A stretch of 8,932 nt of DNA from Coriobacteriales bacterium (lineage in GTDB: Bacteria > Actinomycetota > Coriobacteriia > Coriobacteriales > UBA8131). The translations under genes were made by a program, and so were the position numbers. The stretch lies in assembly GCA_031268525.1 (NCBI GenBank), contig JAIRXA010000011.1:1-8932 (forward strand), written 5' to 3'. Positions 1 through 5,841 of this stretch are shown here, in pieces (positions within the stretch are counted from its first letter, which is position 1; every line of letters starts with the position of its first letter). The notes under the pieces were generated by a model. The model was not told where the DNA came from. It ran no database searches and was given only the letters and a program-made list of their open reading frames with translations.

Positions 1-947
1 ACACTCGAACCACGGGACAAGTCGCTCACAACTCTGGTAAACCCCTGGAGAAAAGGCCCGTAGGCATGTGCATTTGCAAAGCGCTGAACAGCTTTATAGG
101 TGATATTGCCGGCATTCAAATCAGGAAAGATCAAGATGTTTGCCCTTCCAGCAACGTCGCTCTTTTCGGGCAGCTTTTTAGACGCCACTGCAGGCACTAT
201 CGCAGCGTCGAGTTGCAGCTCACCATCGATAGAAAGCCAGGGAGCGCGCTGCCGCACGATTGAGAGTGCTTCTCGGGTAGTATCTGCCCTTGGATGCCTG
301 CTGCTCCCCTTGGTAGAAAACGACAATAATGCAACTCGTGGATCCCAGGCAAGAAGCTTACGCACGGTATGGGCGGTAGCAATTGCAATGTCGGCGATAT
401 CAGATGGACTGGGATCGACGCATACGCCACAATCAGCAAAGACAATGAGTTCTTCTTCCGATCCATTGTACCCCGGTATCTCCATGAGAAACATACTTGA
501 AGGCGTTACGATACCCTCCTGCATACCCACGATGGCCTTGGCGGCAAAAATCACGTCGGCGGTGGAGTGGGCCAGCCCTGCAACCATGGCATCGACTTTT
601 CCCAAACGTAGCAGCATGGCCGCATAATATAATGGTAGTGTCAGTCGCTTACGTACAAGGCTTTCCGGAAGGGAACCTCCGCCTGCAACATAGGAAGCTG
701 CAAGTTCAGAAGCGGGCACAGCTTGAGGTAATGGGAGCACCTGCACGCCTTCAAGGCTGATATTGTGTTCTTTTGCAAGCATGTCAATGTGCGTAGAATC
801 TCCTATCAAGATGGGGTGTGCAATACCACGATGTGCAGCCAAGCCGGCAGCAGCCAAAATGTCAGGTTCGGACGCCTCGGGAAAGACAAGGAGAGAAGGG
901 GATTTTTTTGCACGAGCGGAAAGATTCTCCATGACTTTGCTTTTCAT
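1..947 (-). CDS. pta: Phosphate acetyltransferase (phosphotransacetylase), 3' end outside the window
   Basis: Cytoplasmic enzyme that converts acetyl-CoA and phosphate to acetyl phosphate and CoA, usually paired with acetate kinase for ATP synthesis. The window shows 315 codons and no stop; family members are about 330 residues, so only a short C-terminal piece is missing. Family motifs are clear: SFSTKGS (residues 209-215), DGELQLDAAI (241-250), NILIFPDLNAGN (270-281) and the phosphate/CoA-site motif DLSRGSS near 309-315. The ATG at 947 is chosen because GAAAGGA (954-960) lies six bases upstream. It follows the DUF35 gene after a 158-base gap and may be co-transcribed with it. Substrate could be another short acyl-CoA; the EutD-type paralogue is an alternative name. 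The family assignment is firm, the acyl specificity is not. Confidence 0.9.
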   Translation of the reverse strand, partial: MKSKVMENLSARAKKSPSLLVFPEASEPDILAAAGLAAHRGIAHPILIGDSTHIDMLAKEHNISLEGVQVLPLPQAVPASELAASYVAGGGSLPESLVRKRLTLPLYYAAMLLRLGKVDAMVAGLAHSTADVIFAAKAIVGMQEGIVTPSSMFLMEIPGYNGSEEELIVFADCGVCVDPSPSDIADIAIATAHTVRKLLAWDPRVALLSFSTKGSSRHPRADTTREALSIVRQRAPWLSIDGELQLDAAIVPAVASKKLPEKSDVAGRANILIFPDLNAGNITYKAVQRFANAHAYGPFLQGFTRVVSDLSRGSS

Positions 948-1105
948 AAAGAGTCCTTTCAGATAAATGAAATTGGGAGTGTAGGCATTTCCTTGGACTA
1001 CGCCTAAGCTGCAAGGCCAAGAAAATACCCACATCCCTACCTGACATTATGCCTGTCAAGTAAGCCTCGCAATACTGTGTACAGCGAGGCTTGCGAATAG
1101 AATGT
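948..1105. other. Spacer between DUF35 gene and pta
   Basis: 158 bases with no gene. It contains the hairpin at 1062-1092 and, on the minus strand, a TTGACA hexamer at 1059-1054. No good -10 hexamer lies 16-18 bases further on, so I do not call a promoter. The spacer is longer than the other junctions in this gene set, so pta could have its own promoter. Confidence 0.5.
1062..1092. repeat. Inverted repeat (hairpin) downstream of the DUF35 gene
   Basis: AAGCCTCGC (1062-1070) is perfectly complementary to GCGAGGCTT (1084-1092), with a 13-base loop. It starts 13 bases after the DUF35 stop codon. The base run following it on the minus strand (ACTTGACAGG) has no T-tract, so it is at best a weak terminator. 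It could instead attenuate or stabilise the transcript between the three-gene set and pta. Confidence 0.6.
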
Positions 1106-1522
1106 TTATTGCTCCCCGGTTTGATCGAGCTGCACGGCGACGGTCTTAAACCCATCGTGCTGGATGGTCATCAACTTGCCAGGCATCGGCATCATGGAGC
1201 GAATCTTTTCATAGTCCTTTTCTTTTAAACCTAAAACTATCGTATTGATTTCAGGCCCTTCTTCAAGTGTGGCCTCACCGATGTGATACGGAGCGTAGGG
1301 CTTGAAGTCGGAGTTGGCCAGCGCTGGATTCAGGTCGATGGCATCGGTGACGGTCACACTGCCGGACACTTCGGTCCATTCCAGATCAAAACTGCCGCAT
1401 TCACCACAGGTTGGCAAGGGCGGGAAGTGAACATGGCCGCAGGATGTGCATTTTAAAGCAACAAACCTGCCTTCATCGAGGCCGTCGTAGAAGCGCTTGG
1501 TAACGGGTTGCGGTTTGAACAT
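1106..1522 (-). CDS. DUF35 zinc-ribbon / OB-fold protein, partner of the thiolase
   Basis: Small acyl-CoA-binding partner protein (138 aa) of the DUF35 family, known from archaeal thiolase/HMG-CoA synthase complexes, bacterial ChsH2-Ltp2 and PhlB. An N-terminal helix is followed by a rubredoxin-like zinc ribbon with Cys25-x2-Cys28 and Cys39-x2-Cys42, then a beta-rich OB fold from about residue 48 that includes EVSGSVTVTDA. The start at 1522 is preferred over the in-frame one at 1594, which lies inside the thiolase gene, because the strong site GAGGTGAT (1526-1533) sits just upstream and the zinc ribbon then falls at the usual distance from the N terminus. Only 14 bases separate it from the thiolase stop. 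It very likely forms a hetero-oligomer with the thiolase, holding the CoA moiety. Confidence 0.93.
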   Translation of the reverse strand: MFKPQPVTKRFYDGLDEGRFVALKCTSCGHVHFPPLPTCGECGSFDLEWTEVSGSVTVTDAIDLNPALANSDFKPYAPYHIGEATLEEGPEINTIVLGLKEKDYEKIRSMMPMPGKLMTIQHDGFKTVAVQLDQTGEQ

Positions 1523-1525
1523 GGG

Positions 1526-1533
1526 ATCACCTC
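1526..1533 (-). promoter_or_regulatory. Ribosome binding site of the DUF35 gene
   Basis: GAGGTGAT on the minus strand, three bases before ATG 1522 and wholly inside the 14-base gap after the thiolase stop codon. It settles the start in favour of 1522. Confidence 0.85.
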
Positions 1534-1536
1534 TCT

Positions 1537-2799
1537 TTAGCCTTGGGTACGAAGCATCGTCGCTATGGAGCTGTGACTGCCGCCCCAGCCCCACAACAGT
1601 GCGGTATGTGGCTGCTTTTTGATTTGTCGTTGTCCGGCCTGACCACGCATCTGCAAAACAACTTCCTTCAGGTTCGCCAAGCCGGATGCGGCATAGGCGT
1701 GCCCACGCGACAGATAGCCACCGTCAGCGTTTATCGGATGGCAGCCATCGTATGCGGTTTGCCCTTCCAGAATGGCGCCGTAGCCGTCGGTTCCGAGGTA
1801 GCCCAACAGCTCAAGTGTTTCGAGAATCTCGCCGGCATGCATGTCGCAACACTGCAGGTAATCCAGCTCATCGGAGTGTATGCCCGTGAGCTCGAGGACC
1901 GAGTCGATGGCGACCTTGGTCTGCTTGAGCATGTAGTGTGGAACGCCCGTAGAATAGCAGCCCACTCCACAGCCCAAGATCTCAACAGGCTTCTGCTTAA
2001 AGCTATCGGCAACATCTGCTGCGCACACGATGATGGCAGCTGCGGCGTTTACGCGCTTGGACATATGACTCACGCGCAGATAATGGCTCATGTGGGGGTT
2101 GTACTTGGATCGCAGGTAGTCCATCTCATTGTCGAAACCCATTTCGGTAGCCAGTTCGGAGTACAGTTTACGCTGGTTGGCGTGCGGGTTCAGGCTGGCG
2201 TTACGGCGCGTTGAGATGGCATAGTGACTCAGAATATCGTCGATCGTCTGGTCGGACAGGTTATGCTTGCTGGCATAGTAACGCATGTCCATATCGAACA
2301 CCATATTGTTCGACGCGCCGTCAAAGCGAGCGTACGCCGGGTCGTTCAGTGTGCCCGAAGCATCGAAGCGTGGCAGCTCGTTAATGGGTTTGAGCATATG
2401 TGCCGGCTGGTTTGCCAAGGAGCCAAACTCGCTCATCTCAACACTGCATATGAGTACGATATCGCTCACGCCAGAGGCAACAGCCTTGGCCGCCTCTTCG
2501 ATGGCAATGTATCCTGAAGCGCAGCCTTCTTCATGACGCTGGACGGGCTTGCCGGTCATGCCAATCCAGTCGGCCAAAGCTACATGAATAGAGGTGCTGT
2601 TGCCCATGAAGGGCCACATACTGAAATTGGGTACTATAAGCTGGTCGATCTGCCTGGGATTTATGCCCGCGTCCTCCATGGCATCCTGGGCAGCCCAGGT
2701 GAACAGTTCGTGCCAGGAGAGTTCGGGGTCAGTGGTGAAGTCGGTTTGCCCGACACCGATGATTGATACGGGACGCGCGTACCTCTTCTTTCCGCTCAT
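1537..2799 (-). CDS. Thiolase-family acyltransferase (SCP2/archaeal type)
   Basis: 420-residue thiolase-fold enzyme that makes or breaks C-C bonds between acyl thioesters. The nucleophilic cysteine is Cys93 in HEEGCASGYIAIEEA. The second half carries CDMHAGE (His321), matching the active-site His loop of SCP2 thiolases, and NADGGYLSRGHAYAASGLA with His367. The C-terminal CxG cysteine of classical biosynthetic thiolases is absent; the equivalent stretch reads WGWGGSHS (403-410), as in SCP2-type and DUF35-associated thiolases. Start: ATG 2799 has AAGGAAGG (2806-2813) in front; the GTG at 2817 would place that site inside the gene. It sits between the carrier-protein gene (54-base gap) and the DUF35 gene (14-base gap). 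The neighbours imply a thiolase-DUF35 complex that may work on carrier-bound acyl groups. Substrate unknown. Confidence 0.92.
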   Translation of the reverse strand: MSGKKRYARPVSIIGVGQTDFTTDPELSWHELFTWAAQDAMEDAGINPRQIDQLIVPNFSMWPFMGNSTSIHVALADWIGMTGKPVQRHEEGCASGYIAIEEAAKAVASGVSDIVLICSVEMSEFGSLANQPAHMLKPINELPRFDASGTLNDPAYARFDGASNNMVFDMDMRYYASKHNLSDQTIDDILSHYAISTRRNASLNPHANQRKLYSELATEMGFDNEMDYLRSKYNPHMSHYLRVSHMSKRVNAAAAIIVCAADVADSFKQKPVEILGCGVGCYSTGVPHYMLKQTKVAIDSVLELTGIHSDELDYLQCCDMHAGEILETLELLGYLGTDGYGAILEGQTAYDGCHPINADGGYLSRGHAYAASGLANLKEVVLQMRGQAGQRQIKKQPHTALLWGWGGSHSSIATMLRTQG

Positions 2800-2805
2800 A
2801 TGAAT

Positions 2806-2813
2806 CCTTCCTT
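2806..2813 (-). promoter_or_regulatory. Ribosome binding site of the thiolase gene
   Basis: AAGGAAGG on the minus strand, six bases upstream of ATG 2799. It decides the start against the in-frame GTG at 2817. Confidence 0.8.
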
Positions 2814-2853
2814 TCACTCATCCTATCAGACGATGGGTCTTTCGTTCGTAGTG

Positions 2854-3249
2854 TCAGTTGCCAAACTCTGGGAACAGGGCCGCCACGGCATCGGCGTCCA
2901 TGTCTTCAACATCGTCTGAAGATGCTGCCGGTGCGTTCGTGGCAGCAATCTCAGAGCTTGGCCCAGGTGCGGCCTCGTCAATCGCCGCCTGAGTGCCGAG
3001 CTTCTCCTCTACCAGGGCGACGACAGTCGCAAGGTCCCTGCAGCCCATGATGTCACCGGGGTCGAGATAGTCGAGATCGAACTCTTCTTCGATTGATGCG
3101 GCGACCATCATCGCGTGCTCCGACGTGAAATGAAGGTCACCGAAGAGCGTATGCGTGGGTTCGGCAATAAGCTCCTCAGCAGTCTTGATCGCGGATGCCG
3201 TAGCGAGTTCTTCTGCTACAAACTTTAATATCTGCTCGTGTGCTATCAT
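2854..3249 (-). CDS. Atypical acyl carrier protein with an acidic C-terminal tail
   Basis: 131 residues. Residues 1-86 resemble an acyl carrier protein: helix 1, then DLHFTSEHAMMVAASIEEEF (38-57), which aligns without gaps to the ACP stretch with DSL, placing Ser43 at the phosphopantetheine site, and CRDLATVVALVEEKL matching the last ACP helix. The usual DSL motif is TSE here. After residue 86 comes an Ala/Ser/Asp/Glu-rich linker ending in a short hydrophobic motif, DADAVAALFPEFG, which could dock a partner. It is the first gene of the set, with a near-perfect AAGGAGGT (3256-3263) six bases before ATG 3249. It probably carries acyl groups for the thiolase-DUF35 pair. ACP-like fold is fairly sure; modification of Ser43 and function are inferred. 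Confidence 0.72.
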   Translation of the reverse strand: MIAHEQILKFVAEELATASAIKTAEELIAEPTHTLFGDLHFTSEHAMMVAASIEEEFDLDYLDPGDIMGCRDLATVVALVEEKLGTQAAIDEAAPGPSSEIAATNAPAASSDDVEDMDADAVAALFPEFGN

Positions 3250-3255
3250 AGATGT

Positions 3256-3263
3256 ACCTCCTT
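3256..3263 (-). promoter_or_regulatory. Strong ribosome binding site of the carrier-protein gene
   Basis: AAGGAGGT on the minus strand, six bases upstream of ATG 3249. It is close to the anti-Shine-Dalgarno optimum and fixes the start. Confidence 0.85.
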
Positions 3264-3285
3264 ATCATCTTGTATCTGTTTGCCT

Positions 3286-3301
3286 GGCAAGCGCCCTTGC
3301 C
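3286..3301. repeat. Short inverted repeat in the leader of the carrier-protein operon
   Basis: GGCAAG (3286-3291) and CTTGCC (3296-3301) form a perfect 6-bp stem around a CGCC loop, about 37 bases upstream of ATG 3249. It could be a leader hairpin or an operator half-site pair. No repressor gene is visible to link it to. Confidence 0.4.
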
Positions 3302-3606
3302 CGGACCGTACACCACCTTCCACGCGTATCAGAAACGAGGCATACAGGGGCTACGGTAAAGCTCCTGTTCACTCAGAGAAATGCTATTGACGATTCGGCG
3401 TACAGGGAAGAACACTTTGCGAGAAAGTGTCCAGAGATTCAATGCAATGAATTGTTCCGTAGCGGTCCTTGCGTGGTAGGTTCCAAAATCATCGCTGCTC
3501 TCCAAAGTCCTTTTCAGGTTTCAGTACTACTTGAGGGCGGTGTATTGCAAGTCCCTACAGGTGGACGGGCTGACGCCTACTCCTGCCATCATAGATTCTG
3601 GACATC
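3302..3606. other. Intergenic region without a recognisable gene
   Basis: About 300 bases between the carrier-protein leader and the small plus-strand reading frame at 3622. Open frames here show no family features and no ribosome binding sites. The promoter of the left operon should lie here on the minus strand, but I cannot find a convincing -35/-10 pair. The only clear structure is the inverted repeat at 3412-3430. Confidence 0.5.
3412..3430. repeat. Inverted repeat upstream of the carrier-protein operon
   Basis: ACACTTT (3412-3418) and AAAGTGT (3424-3430) are perfectly complementary around GCGAG, about 165 bases upstream of ATG 3249. It is not followed by a T-tract. The size and symmetry suit an operator for a dimeric regulator, but this is a guess. 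Confidence 0.4.
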
Positions 3607-3621
3607 AAAAAGGAGTCAGTT

Positions 3622-3944
3622 ATGGCGAGTAAGGCAGTCCGACATTTTTCATCCAAGAAGTTCCGACAAGACATGAAAAGGGTTGGTTCTGATTCAGTAC
3701 CGTTTGGCAACTCAACACCCACAGAAATAGTCATCCAACGCATTGAAAGGGCTCGTTCCTCAAAAGCGGATACAAAGTCTCAGGGTTCGCATCAAAGTCT
3801 ATAGCCAGCGTTTGGGACAACACACATGACGCAGAACGAGGAGCCGCTCAAGAATTGGTACGCAAAGACAGTGATGGAAGTGTTGCCATTTTGCCTGCAG
3901 CGAAAGATATTGCATGGATTCATACGTATCTGCTGGATAAGTAA
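3622..3944 (+). pseudogene. Small unidentified gene, probably frameshifted
   Basis: The only plausible plus-strand gene. ATG 3622 has AAAAAGGAG (3607-3615) six bases upstream. The first frame encodes a basic 60-residue peptide (MASKAVRHFSSKKFRQDMKR onwards) and stops at 3804. The frame one base back is open from 3747 to the TAA at 3942-3944 and encodes about 65 more residues, including SIASVWDNTHDAERGAAQEL. One base added near the A4 run at 3761-3764 would join them into a 107-residue protein. The WDNxxDA stretch loosely recalls the C terminus of small antitoxins. I do not recognise the family. It could instead be two unrelated short frames; the ribosome binding site argues that the first part was once a gene. 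Confidence 0.35.
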
Positions 3945-4127
3945 CTATTCGGTTTCCGAAACCTAAAATGCTTCAGTACCGTTATCGACTACGCAGGAAT
4001 GAAAACGACCGTTTCCATATAGGTGGTCGCTTTCACGATATCGATGGCAGTAACGGCTCTTTTGTCACAATTTTTGGCTTACGAGTGTCACGAGGCGCGA
4101 ATTATCGGACACTGGTGGCAGGAGATA
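3945..4127. other. Convergent intergenic region, no clear terminator
   Basis: Lies between the plus-strand relic and the end of phnPP. It contains a small palindrome, GGTTTCCGAAACC (3951-3963), just after the relic's stop codon, and AGTGTC/GACACT (4084-4089 and 4108-4113) just after phnPP. Neither is followed by a T-run, so I call no terminator, although one would be expected for the long phn transcript. Confidence 0.4.
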
Positions 4128-4149
4128 TCAGGCGGGAGATATCAGGCGG
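4122..4149. repeat. 14-bp tandem duplication at the phnPP stop codon
   Basis: GAGATATCAGGCGG occurs twice without spacing (4122-4135 and 4136-4149). The phnPP stop (TGA at 4130-4128) lies in the first copy. As 14 is not a multiple of three, the two copies are read in different frames. With a single copy the protein would end LISPATSVR instead of LISPA. Confidence 0.9.
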
Positions 4150-5045
4150 GAGAGGAACGGATCATCGGCTCTGACAATCATCCGATGCTGGCCGGGACGC
4201 GCAGAGATTCCGTAGCGACCGTGATAGTCTGAGCCACCCGTGCGGACAAGGCCATAACGGTGCGCAAGCTCATCGATCTGTTGTCGGTCGTGCCTATCGT
4301 GGGAGGGATGGTATTTCTCGATACCTTCAAGCCCAGCGTCAACGAGAGAACCCACGAGGTCGTACGTGCCCTGCTGCCCCACGTGAGCAAGCACGGCAAT
4401 GCCACCATCCTCCCGTATCGCCTGTATCGCATCGCGGGCGTCCACATACGAAATATCGCGTGTGCAGATGCCTTCACGCCCAAACAGCCTACGGTCCAGT
4501 GCATCATAGCCGCTGCTTCCGTAAGGCTCAGAAGTGAGCGCCGCCATGATGTGCTGCTTGTAGAGACTGGTCGAGTCGCGCACAAGCAAGGCGATGGCAG
4601 AGCGGTCGAGGGTGAAACCGTGGCGCTCCAGCTGCTCCATCTGCCACAGAGTATTGGCGCGCCTGCGCTCAAGGAGCGGCTCGCAGAGCTCACGTATCGC
4701 GGGTGCGTCGTCAGTGTCAAAGCCGTAGCCGAGTATGTGCACCTTTCTTTTGGACGGTGCGTCCCATCCGCTTATCTCGATGCCGCCAATCACCACCACG
4801 TCATAGTGCTCTTGCAGGCTCTTTGCGAAAGAGATGCCAACAAGCGTGTCGTGGTTTGTGAATGCCACGTGCGTCAGTCCGAACTTGTACGCGGTGCACA
4901 GCACCTGCCCAAAGTCCTCCGAGCCGTCTGAAACGGTGGTATGGACGTGCATGTCGGCCGCGACAAATTGCTCGCCTGCCCTCTCGGCCACACCCGTTCT
5001 CTCGGCAACACCTGCCCTCTCAGCCACACCTGCCCTCTTATCCAT
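4128..5045 (-). CDS. phnPP: PHP-domain phosphoribosyl 1,2-cyclic phosphate phosphodiesterase
   Basis: 305-residue PHP-family metal-dependent hydrolase. In the C-P lyase pathway it would open 5-phosphoribosyl 1,2-cyclic phosphate, the product of PhnJ, and release phosphate to give ribose 5-phosphate, the job done by PhnP in E. coli. Visible metal ligands follow the PHP pattern: DMHVHTTVSDGSE (His33, His35, Asp40), FTNHDTL (His65, Asp66), GIEISGW (Glu90), LAHVG, and GGSDYHG near the C terminus. The start at 5045 gives an 8-base overlap with the phnL stop; the frame stays open to 5108, but that part lies inside phnL. Residues 4-23 are an AGVAER repeat not needed for the fold. Position at the end of phnJKML and resemblance to the characterised Eggerthella lenta enzyme support the function; PHP proteins in general also include other phosphatases. 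Confidence 0.85.
   Translation of the reverse strand: MDKRAGVAERAGVAERTGVAERAGEQFVAADMHVHTTVSDGSEDFGQVLCTAYKFGLTHVAFTNHDTLVGISFAKSLQEHYDVVVIGGIEISGWDAPSKRKVHILGYGFDTDDAPAIRELCEPLLERRRANTLWQMEQLERHGFTLDRSAIALLVRDSTSLYKQHIMAALTSEPYGSSGYDALDRRLFGREGICTRDISYVDARDAIQAIREDGGIAVLAHVGQQGTYDLVGSLVDAGLEGIEKYHPSHDRHDRQQIDELAHRYGLVRTGGSDYHGRYGISARPGQHRMIVRADDPFLSRLISPA
4977..5040. repeat. 18-bp tandem repeat (3.5 copies) at the start of phnPP
   Basis: Units at 4977-4994, 4995-5012 and 5013-5030, then 10 bases of a fourth up to 5040. They encode AGVAER/TGVAER hexapeptides at residues 4-23 of PhnPP. The array ends against the phnL stop and the phnPP start. Copies differ at only a few bases, so expansion is probably recent. 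Confidence 0.9.
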
Positions 5046-5841
5046 CGATGAACCCATCCTGCATATTGAATTCACGGTCGCATACTCCCTCCATAAACTC
5101 AAAATCATGGAAGATACCCAACATGGTACAGCCCTGATCCTTCATGCGTTCGATGAGCGTGCGCACCTTGAGCTTGGAGTCCCTGTCCAGCGATGCTGTT
5201 GGCTCGTCAAGCAGCAGAAGGCGCGGCTGTTTGACCATCGCCGCGGCGATGTTGAGCCTGAGCTTCTCCCCGCCAGAAAAGGTGAGCGGATAGAGATCCC
5301 ACAACTCTTCCGCCAACTCAAAATGCTCAAGCAGGCGCCTCGCCTCGCGCGTCGCGCGCTCGATATCTCGCGGTTCGCCAGAGGACAAAAGGGAACGGTT
5401 CCCATGTCCCATTTTGTCATCAGCCGTAAAAGGGGACACGGGAACCGTTCCCTTTTGTCCTCCATCCCTGACGTCAAAGGCATCCAATGCGCTCTGCACC
5501 ACGGCGGTAAACGCGGTGGTGCGCGGCGGTATGTTGAGAAACTGCGAGATATAGCCAATCTCAAAACGACGCAGCTGTATCATCTGGCGTTCACTTGCTT
5601 CAAGCAGGTCGAGGACACCAAACAGGCGCGAATCGTAAAGGATGCTACCCTGCTGCGGCAAATTGGTGCGGTAGACGCTGCGTAAGATGGTCGATTTGCC
5701 GCTGCCACTCCTGCCCGTGATGCCCACAAACTCACCGGCGCGCACGCTGAGACTCACGTTGCGGCAACCACTGATGCGACGGTTGAGATCGTGTAGCATG
5801 AAGTCCTTTGTGAGCTTTTGTATCTCAAGCAGGGCGTCCAT
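5038..5841 (-). CDS. phnL: C-P lyase ABC-type ATPase subunit PhnL, with an inserted repeat peptide
   Basis: 267-residue ABC ATPase of the phosphonate C-P lyase system; in E. coli PhnL is needed with PhnG, PhnH and PhnI to attach the phosphonate to the ribose of ATP. Walker A is GRSGSGKST (43-51), the Q-loop is in GYISQF, the signature is TFSGGEKLRLNIA, Walker B is LLLLDEPTASLD, and the switch histidine is in GIFHD. It exceeds the E. coli protein (226 aa) by about 40 residues, mostly because of about 33 residues inserted between Q-loop and signature (around 126-158) by the palindromic element at 5381-5462. Start: ATG 5841 has GAGGA (5847-5851) five bases upstream and overlaps the end of phnM by 17 bases. 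All ATPase motifs remain intact, so it is probably functional. Confidence 0.93.
   Translation of the reverse strand: MDALLEIQKLTKDFMLHDLNRRISGCRNVSLSVRAGEFVGITGRSGSGKSTILRSVYRTNLPQQGSILYDSRLFGVLDLLEASERQMIQLRRFEIGYISQFLNIPPRTTAFTAVVQSALDAFDVRDGGQKGTVPVSPFTADDKMGHGNRSLLSSGEPRDIERATREARRLLEHFELAEELWDLYPLTFSGGEKLRLNIAAAMVKQPRLLLLDEPTASLDRDSKLKVRTLIERMKDQGCTMLGIFHDFEFMEGVCDREFNMQDGFIDG
5381..5462. repeat. 82-bp palindromic element inserted in phnL
   Basis: Arms 5381-5403 and 5440-5462 are perfectly complementary (23 bases, containing GGACAAAAGGGAACGGTTCCC). Pairing continues inward to 5415/5428 with two mismatches, giving a 35-position stem and a 12-base loop. It is read through in the phnL frame, encoding peptide such as QKGTVPVSPFTADDK. 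The rest of PhnL aligns with E. coli PhnL without it. This looks like a dispersed REP or MITE-like element rather than a terminator, as it lies inside a gene. Confidence 0.9.

Noticed and set aside
100..627. 175-residue plus-strand reading frame
   Set aside because: It is antisense to pta, which has clear family motifs on the other strand. No family features or ribosome binding site seen.
1062..1092. Rho-independent terminator after the DUF35 gene
   Set aside because: The stem is good, but the 13-base loop is long and no T-run follows on the minus strand. Recorded only as an inverted repeat.
2800..2817. Thiolase start at GTG 2817
   Set aside because: It would put the AAGGAAGG ribosome binding site inside the gene. 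The ATG at 2799 is correctly spaced from it.
3155..3676. 173-residue plus-strand reading frame
   Set aside because: It begins antisense to the carrier-protein gene, shows no domain, has no ribosome binding site and overlaps the better-supported start at 3622.
4023..4232. Small plus-strand frame with a hydrophobic N terminus (GTG 4023)
   Set aside because: No ribosome binding site, and more than half is antisense to phnPP. The hydrophobic stretch is short.
5046..5108. Longer PhnPP starting at 5108
   Set aside because: The added 21 residues are an out-of-frame reading of the phnL end, while ATG 5045 gives the compact 8-base overlap seen elsewhere in the operon.
5381..5462. Intrinsic terminator
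   Set aside because: The hairpin is large, but it lies inside the open phnL frame, with conserved ABC motifs continuing on both sides and no T-tract role evident.
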